From Beroe ovata (lineage: Eukaryota > Ctenophora > Nuda > Beroida > Beroidae), in the NCBI GenBank assembly GCA_946803715.1, contig CAMPET010000285.1:69610-84080 (forward strand): a DNA stretch of 14,471 nucleotides, written 5' to 3'. The position numbers were made by a program, and so were the translations under genes. Of this stretch, positions 1 to 7,371 are shown piece by piece (position 1 is the first letter of the stretch; every line of letters starts with the position of its first letter). The notes beneath the pieces were generated by a model. The model saw only the letters and a program-made list of their open reading frames with translations. It did no database searches and was not told the DNA's origin.

Positions 1-1
1 T

Positions 2-19
2 TACTTTGGATACTTTGGA
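2..19 (-). repeat. LINE 3' tail repeat, 2 x 9 bp
   Basis: Two exact tandem copies of TACTTTGGA (plus strand) stand at 2-10 and 11-19, and the window begins with one matching base before them. CR1-like elements commonly end in short tandem repeats instead of poly(A), and this is where such a tail is expected, about 30 bases past the ORF2 stop. More copies may lie outside the window. Confidence 0.7.
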
Positions 20-48
20 AGGGTTTATCCTGGCAGCAGGAAGGGTCA

Positions 49-3000
49 TCAGATGTCCGACCACCGAGAGGGCGTATAGTCTACCAGAGAGTTCGACCAG
101 CTGGATGTGTAACCAGAAATCGGAGGATTATCTGGTATCAAAGCAAGAAACTTCGACAAACTAGTTTTAAAACTGTCAAAAGTTCGCTCGGCTTTCACAT
201 CGCTTGGCACCTTATTCCACAGCTTGGGACCTCTAACTGCGAATGAGCTATCATAGAGTGTCTGGTTTCTCATCGAACTCGATTTAGACAGAGAGGGAAG
301 AACTGCCTTAATACCGTATCTGGTCGTTTCCACGAACTTGATGTTGCAGCTATTCGGAACAACGTTGTGGTACGTTTTCCACATCATCAGAATAACGTAA
401 CGTTCCCTTCTCCGTTGCAGAGACATCAGCTTCAGATGAGACAGCCTCTCCCAATAGTTCATATCGCGTAGACCACCAATCCGACTGGTAAACGTCCTCT
501 GAACCCCCTCTAAAAGCTGGATCTCTGTAGTCTTAACTGGGTCCCATAGCGGACAACAGTATTCTAATAAGCTTCTGACTAAGGATTTGTAGAGGGTTAT
601 CATGACTACTCTATCCCGAGTCTTAAACACACTCAGTACCCAAGAAAGCTTATTACGGGCTTTGGTAACCATCTCACCAACGTGCTTCGACCAACTCAAA
701 TCACAAGATACCTTCACTCCGAGATCCCTAACATTCTCGACCGGATACAAGGTAACTTCACCTGACACTTTGTAACAGAGAGCCTCTGTGTGGAAGGGAA
801 GTTCACTCAAGGGGGCCTTCGTGTTGTGACGATGATTCAGGAGTTCGAACTTTAGTTCGTGCAGCTTCATATTATTACATCGTGACCATTTAAGGATGCT
901 GTAAAGATCAGCTTGAAGAAGATGAGAGTCATTTGCGTAGTTGATTCTCCTGGAGACCCTGGTATCATCTGCAAAGAAACTCACTCTGGAGTGTTGAACT
1001 ACATCCTCCAGATCGTTGATGAATAGCAGGAAAAACAGGGGCCCTAAAACACTGCCCTGAGGTACCCCGCTCAACACCTTAGCACTTTCTGAGTGGACAC
1101 TGTTAACCACAACGACCTGCTCGCGATCCGTTAGGAACGATTTGATCCATCTGATGAGCTTATCTTCAAATCCGTATCGCTTCAGCTTCCGAAGGAGTAG
1201 GTCTAGATCAACTTTATCGAAAGCTTTGGCGAAGTCGAGATAGATAGAGTCCGTATCACTTCCGTGAGTCATCCCCTCGAAGATATCGTCAAAGTGTTCG
1301 AGCATCTGCGTCAGGCAACTCCTATTTGACCTAAAGCCGTGCTGTTTGTCTGACAACAGGCTGTTAGAATCTAGGTACTGGATCATATGCTTCCTAATTA
1401 CCCGTTCGTAGACCTTCACTACATGCGAAGTCAATGTTACCGGTCTGTAGTTCACAGCTTCGCACCTGCTGCCTTTCTTGAAGAGAGGGGTAACATAGCC
1501 AGTTTTATAGTAGCTTGGTACGATGCCTGAAGACATGGACTCTGACCAAATCAAATAAATTGGTTCAGCTAAACTGGATGCACACTTCTTAAGTAAGATA
1601 GAGGGAATACCATCTGGACCTGGAGCACAGTCTAGCTTGAGCTCGGAGATAGCGTCCTTAATGTCGTCGACTGTGAGGGTAAGATCCGTGTCCCTTGATG
1701 TGATAGGCGGCATCGCAAACTCAGGCATTGTTTTGTCTGGGCACGCAGGATCACTGAAGACAGAACAAAACTGTGTCTGAAGAATGTTTGCGAGATCTTT
1801 CTTCTCCGTGACGAGCTCCTTTTCACCATTTAGAAGCGTAGTAATAGTCTCCTTCACTTTTGAAAACGACTTTGCATACGAATAAAAGTACTTGGGGTTT
1901 ACTTTCATTTTCTCTACCGCCCTCCTCTCGCCTTCATCCAGATGCTGCACAATAGCTTCTTTAATCTCGAAAGTGATCAATCCTATTTCATCTTCGAGTT
2001 TCTTGATTCGAGACTCATCACCAGAGCACATCGCAGCTGCTAGTCGATTCTTCAGTCTCGACTTTTTTCTTCTCAGCGAGTTGTAGACGTTAGGCTTGCC
2101 TTTAGGGGGTCGCTTCCTTGGAACACTCTCAAGGCACACGTCTAATACTTTACGCGTGAACTCTGCAGGATAATCCTCAAATGTAGTCGAGTTCCTTACA
2201 GCATTCCAGTTGACAGATGATATAGCTTTGTTCAGGTCCTCCAAATCTGCACGATGGAAATCTAGAGCTCGAAAACTCGTCTCGTCAAGGTACGTGGATT
2301 GGGCTTCTGTTATCGATCCAGGGTTAAAGGAAAGTAACGCATTGACCATCTTGTGATCCGAAATTTCAGTAGCTTCACAGTTCACATCACATATTAGACG
2401 GTCGTTGTTACACAATATGAGATCGAGCACATTGTTATCTCTAGTCGGAGTAGTAACCATTTGACTCAGCAGGTGGGTAGACATGAATTGCAGCAATCGC
2501 CGGGCGGAGAGATTAGAATCTGCTGAAGCTCCACTCTGGATCTGATGTGTCTCCCAGTCGATTTGTGGCAGGTTGAAGTCCCCGGACACAAATAGATCGT
2601 AGTCGTTCGGGGTGCAGTCCTCTATAACACGAGCAAAGCTGTCTAGCAACTTTGTAAAACTGTCAGCAGTTGCATCTGGAGGTCTATATGCAACTGCAAC
2701 ACACAGCTTAGCCGAGGGGTAAACGTTGATAATCCCCTGACAAACACTATCATCGAAACTCTCAGAGTGAGAGATGGGAAGAGAAGACAGGGAATACAGC
2801 ATCACTCCTCCACCATTTCGTTTACTTCGATCACTGCGAGATAGTGAGTAACCTGGAACCTGCAACTGAGCGTCGTTGTGGTAAGATTTTAGCCAGGATT
2901 CTGTAATCGCAATGAAAGGAAATAAGCAACCTCTTCGATGCTTCTCATCTATATGGCCTATAAGGTCCTGCAGCTTCCACCTCCCGGCACTTTTAGCGGA

Positions 3001-3255
3001 AGGATTTAGGCTCCTAGCGTTTAGAAGTAGGAGGGATGAGAGAAAGGAATCTGGTGTTGGGGCAGCCTGTGAACACCTAGGCTCATCATGGGATAAGCTG
3101 ACTGGGGGAGGGATGGGTAGATCATCTGTCCCGCGGGCTGTGGTACAGATTGAGGCGGGGCGGACGGGGCACTCTGGTCCAGTTTCTTCTCTAGGGCTGC
3201 TAACTTGGTCGCCATCCCAGTGACCAAGTCTCGTAACTCTAAAAAATCTTTCGAG
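49..3255 (-). CDS. LINE ORF2: APE endonuclease + reverse transcriptase
   Basis: The open frame runs from just after a TAG at 3256-3258 to a TGA at 49-51, 1068 codons. Endonuclease motifs in order are NARSL (from 3021), TESWL with the metal-binding Glu at 2899-2901, GDFNLP near 2580, and SDH with its His at 2353-2355. Reverse transcriptase motifs are DFAKAFD (catalytic Asp at 1234-1236), SGVPQGSVLGP near 1041-1075, and FADD at 964-975. The C-terminal part (SLLEYCCPLWDP and after) matches the usual CR1/jockey tail. All expected catalytic residues are present, so the enzyme could nick target DNA and prime reverse transcription there. There is no ATG in this frame before 2802, which lies after TESWL, so an AUG start would lose part of the endonuclease. 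ORF2 overlaps ORF1 (3021-3255) in the -1 frame; see the frameshift signal. Confidence 0.95.
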   Translation of the reverse strand, partial: LERFFRVTRLGHWDGDQVSSPREETGPECPVRPASICTTARGTDDLPIPPPVSLSHDEPRCSQAAPTPDSFLSSLLLLNARSLNPSAKSAGRWKLQDLIGHIDEKHRRGCLFPFIAITESWLKSYHNDAQLQVPGYSLSRSDRSKRNGGGVMLYSLSSLPISHSESFDDSVCQGIINVYPSAKLCVAVAYRPPDATADSFTKLLDSFARVIEDCTPNDYDLFVSGDFNLPQIDWETHQIQSGASADSNLSARRLLQFMSTHLLSQMVTTPTRDNNVLDLILCNNDRLICDVNCEATEISDHKMVNALLSFNPGSITEAQSTYLDETSFRALDFHRADLEDLNKAISSVNWNAVRNSTTFEDYPAEFTRKVLDVCLESVPRKRPPKGKPNVYNSLRRKKSRLKNRLAAAMCSGDESRIKKLEDEIGLITFEIKEAIVQHLDEGERRAVEKMKVNPKYFYSYAKSFSKVKETITTLLNGEKELVTEKKDLANILQTQFCSVFSDPACPDKTMPEFAMPPITSRDTDLTLTVDDIKDAISELKLDCAPGPDGIPSILLKKCASSLAEPIYLIWSESMSSGIVPSYYKTGYVTPLFKKGSRCEAVNYRPVTLTSHVVKVYERVIRKHMIQYLDSNSLLSDKQHGFRSNRSCLTQMLEHFDDIFEGMTHGSDTDSIYLDFAKAFDKVDLDLLLRKLKRYGFEDKLIRWIKSFLTDREQVVVVNSVHSESAKVLSGVPQGSVLGPLFFLLFINDLEDVVQHSRVSFFADDTRVSRRINYANDSHLLQADLYSILKWSRCNNMKLHELKFELLNHRHNTKAPLSELPFHTEALCYKVSGEVTLYPVENVRDLGVKVSCDLSWSKHVGEMVTKARNKLSWVLSVFKTRDRVVMITLYKSLVRSLLEYCCPLWDPVKTTEIQLLEGVQRTFTSRIGGLRDMNYWERLSHLKLMSLQRRRERYVILMMWKTYHNVVPNSCNIKFVETTRYGIKAVLPSLSKSSSMRNQTLYDSSFAVRGPKLWNKVPSDVKAERTFDSFKTSLSKFLALIPDNPPISGYTSSWSNSLVDYTPSRWSDI

Positions 3256-4088
3256 CTAGAAGGGGCGGAGGAATTCTGCTTGTCGGGTCTCTGTTTCTTG
3301 TCGCGAACTGACTCCTCCTTATTTCTTTTCCAGGAGACAGGGTGAAACTTGGAGCAGTCCTTCTTGACACAAGATCCTCTTTCTAGCGCTCCTTTGCAGA
3401 TATCAGGGTGAAAAAAGTCACAGTTCTTGCCCTTCTGACAACCATCACTACTTTCATCTCTAGACTCAGACATCCCAGGAAACGACACACTATGCTGCTG
3501 TGGTTTTTGGGTAGAGGACATCACATCACTACCATCACCAGGAGAGATAATATCGGAAACCTCTGCACCAATCTCACCAGACTTATCCCCACTCCCAGAC
3601 GTGTGAGGAGACCTAGACTTCCTGGGCTCGATAGGGTCTACAGCATTATAGCACGTGCTGCACAACCACACAAAACCTGAGGGAGTGTTCAAGGCCGACA
3701 AAGCTTGGTGGAGAAGCTTGTTCCTTTCACAACTATGCGAACCTTTAAAACACTTAAAACACGAAAAGACTGGCTTGACCTCAGGCACGTGATCAATCAC
3801 ATACTCCTCACTACACTCTCCGCATCTAGTGGGCATCAGAGCATTCAAACCACAATAAATACGGTCCATGAGCGACTTCTTAGTGAACAGCTTATAACCT
3901 TCCTTATCCGCTAAAGCAATACCCAAAAATTCAGCACAACTCTCGAGTATTGGAATGGAAAACTTCTCAAAGCGCTTCGTAACAACAGCACGCGATTGCG
4001 AGTTATCAAACACAGAAATAACCGGTCTAACATTCTGTTCAGCCTTGTCGATCAGCTTCCCGATGATAACCTTAACCTTTTCGCTGAG
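3021..4088 (-). CDS. LINE ORF1: PHD-like and CCCH zinc fingers, coiled coil
   Basis: The frame is open from 4088 to the TAA at 3021-3023. The first possible alternative start is a GTG at 4013 (330 codons from there, used for numbering); no ATG occurs before residue 49, so the true start is unknown or lost. A PHD-like cross-brace is visible: C64-x2-C67, C85-x2-C88, H93, C95, and C118-x2-C121 with the hallmark Trp116 two residues before the last pair. Next come a partial knuckle C192-x5-C198-x3-H202 and a full CCCH finger C206-x8-C215-x4-C220-x3-H224. Residues about 255-280 look like a short coiled coil, followed by a Pro/Gln-rich tail. Such ORF1 proteins bind RNA and assemble the retrotransposition particle; nucleic-acid binding here is inferred from the fingers. 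Upstream codons 4014-4088 still look protein-like, which favours a 5' truncated ORF. Confidence 0.85.
   Translation of the reverse strand, partial: LSEKVKVIIGKLIDKAEQNVRPVISVFDNSQSRAVVTKRFEKFSIPILESCAEFLGIALADKEGYKLFTKKSLMDRIYCGLNALMPTRCGECSEEYVIDHVPEVKPVFSCFKCFKGSHSCERNKLLHQALSALNTPSGFVWLCSTCYNAVDPIEPRKSRSPHTSGSGDKSGEIGAEVSDIISPGDGSDVMSSTQKPQQHSVSFPGMSESRDESSDGCQKGKNCDFFHPDICKGALERGSCVKKDCSKFHPVSWKRNKEESVRDKKQRPDKQNSSAPSSSKDFLELRDLVTGMATKLAALEKKLDQSAPSAPPQSVPQPAGQMIYPSLPQSAYPMMSLGVHRLPQHQIPFSHPSYF
3202..3246 (-). promoter_or_regulatory. Candidate -1 ribosomal frameshift signal
   Basis: On the minus strand the heptamer T TTT TTA occupies 3246-3240, and its codon phase is exactly that of ORF1 (TTT = Phe257, TTA = Leu258). 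A -1 slip here continues as AGA GTT ACG in the ORF2 frame. The last ORF2-frame stop (TAG, 3256-3258) is only 9 bases upstream, so the site lies at the earliest point where a slip could work. After a 9-10 base spacer, ACTTGGTC (3229-3222) pairs perfectly with GACCAAGT (3210-3203) around an 11-base loop, and the pair 3230/3202 adds a G-U. Heptamer, spacer and stem are the standard parts of such signals. No convincing pseudoknot was found by eye. Function is inferred. Confidence 0.6.
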
Positions 4089-4284
4089 CTATGGTAGAAG
4101 TTTCAAGTCAATCGGTCCATCTGTTTGGAAGCTATCCTCAAATGCTCATTCAAACTGACATGTTTTGGGATGATGAGGGGCTATACTGGCCCTTAACTCG
4201 GGAACCGATTATCAGATCGACGTGAAATTTTGAATATCCGAGTTTCTATTGGTCCTCGAGCTATGGTAGACGTTTCAAGTCAAT
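4086..4284. repeat. 27-bp direct repeat pair, 172 bp apart
   Basis: Positions 4086-4112 and 4258-4284 match at 26 of 27 bases. The first copy overlaps the TAG that ends the upstream reading of LINE ORF1; the second ends at the N at 4285. The spacing could mark about one monomer of a tandemly repeated LINE 5' region, or a satellite into which the LINE inserted. The 145 bases between show no coding potential that I recognise. Confidence 0.65.
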
Positions 4285-4285
4285 N

Positions 4286-4360
4286 GAGGGGAAGGTGACA
4301 CTTGGTGAGAGTGAGGTGAAGGTGACACTTGGTGAGAGTGAGGGGAAGGTGACACTTGGT
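4286..4360. repeat. 27-bp minisatellite, 2.8 copies
   Basis: Units at 4286-4312, 4313-4339 and 4340-4360 (partial) differ at a single base (a G/T change in the second unit). It begins right after an unresolved N at 4285, so the true copy number may be larger and collapsed in assembly. Confidence 0.9.
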
Positions 4361-5010
4361 ATTTACCTTTTTAATTTTTAGTTATTAATCAGGGAACTAA
4401 CATATTTACATTATTGGGGAAATGCAGTCATGTACAGCCACTGTTGGCAAAGAAGAACAGAAAAAGAAGGATTCTCTGATTTGCATCCTGCATCTAACGC
4501 ATAGTATATACCTATAGTTACACGCGATAGCCGACAACTCTCCCAACTGCTTGCATTGAATTCAGCCCGTTCATTCCAAGTTAATACTAAATACTTACTA
4601 AAATCTACCTAATAGTGAGAAAAAATGGCAGCACCGGTTGGGCTAACCAGCGGCTGCGACACAAATGGATGTGTGGAGTCTGTGATCCCCCATGTTGGAG
4701 ATAGGAGAAACTGGTAAACAGAGACATATGAAGAGGAAGCACCCTAAGTCACCGCCTAACCGGGTGAAGGTATATTTGCTTTCTGTTTCAGTCGCGTTTA
4801 ATTTTGCTAGAAATTTTTTTTCACTCAAATCTGCTCTGAGTATTTATGACCTATAGAGACTGATAGTAGTAATGACTAATGGATAACTCAGGTGGTACTG
4901 GTAGATGAGTTTTCAAGACAGCCAACAATAGACAGCATTTTTCCTCCAGTTCAATCGCTTCAATCTCAGGATAGTGCCCAGCAAACCAGTAGTATGGGAA
5001 TTATCCAAGT
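4361..5010. other. No recognised gene
   Basis: About 650 bases with no feature that I can identify. A 49-codon minus-strand frame (4851-5000) is open but matches no family I know. The last 25 or so bases resemble, in inverted orientation, the sequence just beyond the right arm of the neighbouring foldback (about 5552-5576), so the outer edge of that repeat may begin near 4986. Confidence 0.5.
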
Positions 5011-5540
5011 CATCTGTGAAAAAAATTCTACCAAAGGTTTTATTGCTTGAATCGACTCTACTAGTCCCCCAGAGTCACCAAAAAAAGTTTTCAAACTCAG
5101 ATCCTTGGGCATAACTCAGGGTGGCCACGCCCATTTTGGACCGTGGGAATTTTCTATCAAAAATTGTATAATCGCAATTTTTATGGAAAATGGACTTCTT
5201 ATACTCTATTTTGACCTTTTTTGACCGCAGAAAACGAATAAAAGTGGTCCTGAANTATGGGCGTGGCCATAACTCGTCAACGGATGCCCTAATCATTTCA
5301 GGACCACTTTTATTCGTTTTCTGCGGTCAAAAAAGGTCATAATAGAGTATAAGAAGTCCATTTTCCATAGAAATTGCGAAAATACAATTTTTGATAGAAA
5401 ATTCCCACGGTCCAAAATGGGCGTGGCCACCCTGAGTTATGCCCAAGGATCTGGGTTTGAAAACTTTTTTTGGTGACTCTGGGGGACTAGTAGAGTCGAT
5501 TCAAGCAATAAAACCTTTGGTAGAATTTTTTTCACAGATG
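5011..5540. repeat. Long foldback (inverted repeat), 244-bp arms
   Basis: The left arm 5011-5254 and right arm 5297-5540 are both 244 bases long and are reverse complements with about 5 mismatches and no gaps by eye. The 42-base loop (5255-5296) repeats the GGGCGTGGCCA motif that also occurs in each arm. Weaker inverted similarity extends outward to about 4986 and 5576. No coding region is present. It could be a foldback/MITE-type element or an inverted duplication, and its transcript would form a long near-perfect hairpin. An N sits at 5255, exactly where the left arm meets the loop. Confidence 0.9.
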
Positions 5541-6079
5541 ACCCCTGGAAATCCAAATAATGCCCATACTACAGTGGAGATCTTGCTAATAACGTGGTAA
5601 TTAACATTTAATTCATGTTATATATTAGATAATGCATGCTCTCGGAGTCAGATGGTCAATACTCAATCGATCATCTACGATCTGAATTCGAGAGCATGGT
5701 GACATACGTGGGAGTTATAGCTAATCAAACTTCAAACCAGTGTGAGATAGAGACAAAAATGCTTAAGTCTTAATACATCATTCTCTGTTCGCTTCAGACG
5801 CTTCAGACGCTTCAGACGCAAGATGTGCCAGCCAGTGATCAAGCTCATGAATGTGACGATTCCTCTGGCGCAGCTTTCCAAAGTGCAAGTCGTTAGTCGT
5901 AAGTCAAGTAATTTTCATTTCATCCGCTGAAGCTGATACCAATAAATTGATACCACATAGTCGCATAATACGATTGAAACAGTAGCCTGTAGCAAAACCC
6001 AAAATCTATATAAGTTGTCGAAGTACGATTCTAAATATGTCATTCCGCAGGTCATCAGTCGGCTGGGATAGGTGAATCA
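5541..6079. other. Non-coding; short repeats, possible relic of the next gene
   Basis: Here are a short inverted repeat (CATGCTCTCG with CGAGAGCATG, about 5635-5696) and three tandem copies of GCTTCAGAC at 5791-5817. A plus-strand frame from about 5790 to 5893 reads like acidic, Ser-rich protein and ends in TAG just before GTAAGT at 5899. A CAG acceptor-like site stands near 6050, just before the zinc-finger relic. These may be the decayed first exon and intron of that gene; the evidence is weak. Confidence 0.3.
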
Positions 6080-6793
6080 ATGAACTCCTTATCTGAACGG
6101 CAGAAACTCATAGAGGAGAGACTGTTGAGTTGAGGGGAACCCTCTTCATGCTGGTCAGCCAGTGATACCCATCTTCAAGCCGCGGCAGTCCAGACAGATC
6201 TTACTTTGAACTCTCTGCGAAACATAGGTTCTGTCTCTGAGCTGAAAGACGTTCCAGAAATCGCGGTATTTTTTGAACACATACCAGGTCTCTTCAAAGG
6301 CTTTTTGTGTCATAGAAATAAAGCCGAATCAGGGATTTTGTGTCCTGTCTTGGATGAGTACTGCGTTGAATTCAAGGAGGGTAAAAATATACAGACCAGA
6401 CAGTTCATGAATTGCAAGAGGTCTCTCCTTTACCATTTAAACTCACAACTGCATAAGAAGAAAGTGTCTGAGTACAATGAAGATGATAACTATAAGAGGA
6501 AGAGTCAAGCCCGTTCCGAATGAGCAGGACTAACAGCTGGCTTGTTAATGTATCAAATGGAGAAGTGCAAGGACTCGTATAGGTCTTATGAAGATCGCAT
6601 AACCGTGACGCATCTGATGCCTGGAACTGGGAATCATTCCCGGGAAGTACCGCCTCAGTTTATCAGAGTTATGTATGGTGTTCTGAAAGAGAGTTTGAGA
6701 GATTAAATCACTGGTACTGAGACAAGCCTTGGATTCACAACCCCACTATCGATCACAGCTGATAAAGACACTTCCAAACATCGCTCAAGACAG
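6080..6793 (+). pseudogene. Zinc-finger/transposase-like gene relic, 5' part
   Basis: One frame reads as continuous protein from ATG 6080 to CAG 6791-6793, broken by three in-frame stops: TGA 6131-6133, TGA 6521-6523 and TAA 6704-6706. The middle (6206-6520) holds a degenerate zinc-finger-like segment with spaced Cys residues followed by SLLYHLNSQLHKKK, the form of the His half of a C2H2 finger. After the second stop come MEKCKDSYRSYEDRI, NHSRE and SITADKDT. I recall this motif order from a family of transposon-like proteins scattered through marine invertebrate genomes, but cannot verify it or name the family. The frame ends at CAG followed by GTACGT, a good splice donor, and a matching downstream part begins near 7372. 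It is clearly non-functional as written. Confidence 0.55.
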
Positions 6794-6849
6794 GTACGTA
6801 ATAAGTTGCAGTAGGACTTTAAATCACAGGTTTTTTTGAAGGTTATTTG

Positions 6850-6905
6850 TGTGCACACGTTGCGCGCCCCTGTTCTACTCAGTGAACTGAAAAGTCGTAG
6901 AAAGG
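6850..6905. repeat. 56-bp direct repeat, copy 1
   Basis: This sequence is identical over all 56 bases to 13711-13766, in the same orientation. It contains a small fold: TTCTAC and GTAGAA bracket a CAG/CTG pair. Both copies lie next to GC-rich CGCG palindromes, which suggests the end module of a short non-autonomous element. Confidence 0.9.
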
Positions 6906-6993
6906 AGACGCGCAGCGCGCGCGGAGTATTTGGGTCACGCAGCGCGGGAACAGTTATTTGTATATTTAATGGGGAATGAGATATCTTAGAATG

Positions 6994-7040
6994 GCATCAA
7001 ATATTATTACGTATTATTACGCATCAAATATTATTACGTA
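6994..7040. repeat. 20-bp direct repeat (2 copies)
   Basis: The 20-base unit at 6994-7013 recurs exactly at 7021-7040, separated by 7 bases (TTATTAC) that echo its own end. It is a local slippage-type duplication. Confidence 0.9.
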
Positions 7041-7371
7041 GCCGAAAATCAAAAAAGCTAACATAAATTGAATTTCTGAATTGTCGTATCACCCATCATG
7101 CAGGGTAACGTGTTAGCGTCGTGGACAGAGTACACGGTAAATAAAGTGATCACTTCACATTTGAGTGGTTTATTGTTGACATTATTGTCGATTCAATGAT
7201 TGAATGATGCTAATTGTTAGTCGCTAAAGCTGTCAGCTGGTTGATGTGGCTATTGTTTCCCTATTCCCTACTCCATTTCACCAATGGGATAGGTACTCAT
7301 GGCTATAAATAGTTTCTGTTTCAGATAACTGTTCCCGTTTCTGGACGGAGGTCTCTCTACCCCTCTGTTGA

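Larger units (their letters stand above)
1..4090 (-). mobile_element. CR1-like non-LTR retrotransposon (LINE), near complete
   Basis: The element reads on the minus strand, 5' end near 4090 and 3' end at the left window edge. It holds ORF1 with a PHD-like finger, then ORF2 with an APE-type endonuclease and a reverse transcriptase; I see no RNase H domain. A PHD finger in ORF1 is known in CR1-type elements, so I place it in the CR1/L2 part of the jockey superfamily. ORF2 has no internal stop or frameshift, so this copy is young or under recent selection. The 3' untranslated region after the ORF2 stop is only about 30 bases before 9-bp tail repeats. The 5' boundary is uncertain: the ORF1 frame opens just after a TAG at 4089-4091 and has no ATG there, so the copy may be 5' truncated. 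Target-site duplications cannot be checked because the 3' end leaves the window. Confidence 0.92.
6794..7371. other. Interruption between the two relic parts; repeats
   Basis: This stretch separates the two halves of the broken gene and could be its old intron or an insertion. It carries one copy of a 56-bp repeat (6850-6905), a GC-rich CGCGCAGCGCGCGCG stretch (about 6908-6953) and a 20-bp direct repeat (6994-7013 and 7021-7040). No coding region is seen. Confidence 0.5.

Noticed and set aside
2912-3223. 103-codon plus-strand ORF
   Set aside because: It lies fully opposite the LINE ORF1/ORF2 overlap, has no family features and is a shadow of minus-strand coding.
4643-4828. 61-codon minus-strand ORF with a hydrophobic stretch
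   Set aside because: Checked as a possible FUN14 last exon because of the LGGDLGCFLF segment, but phase, surrounding splice sites and the expected pattern do not fit.
4851-5000. 49-codon minus-strand open frame including HYPEIEAIELEEKC
   Set aside because: Protein-like to the eye, but short, without ATG and without a recognisable family; kept only as a note in the region entry.
5075-5296. 73-codon minus-strand ORF in the foldback
   Set aside because: It is the inverted-repeat arm read through the N at 5255; composition is that of non-coding repeat.
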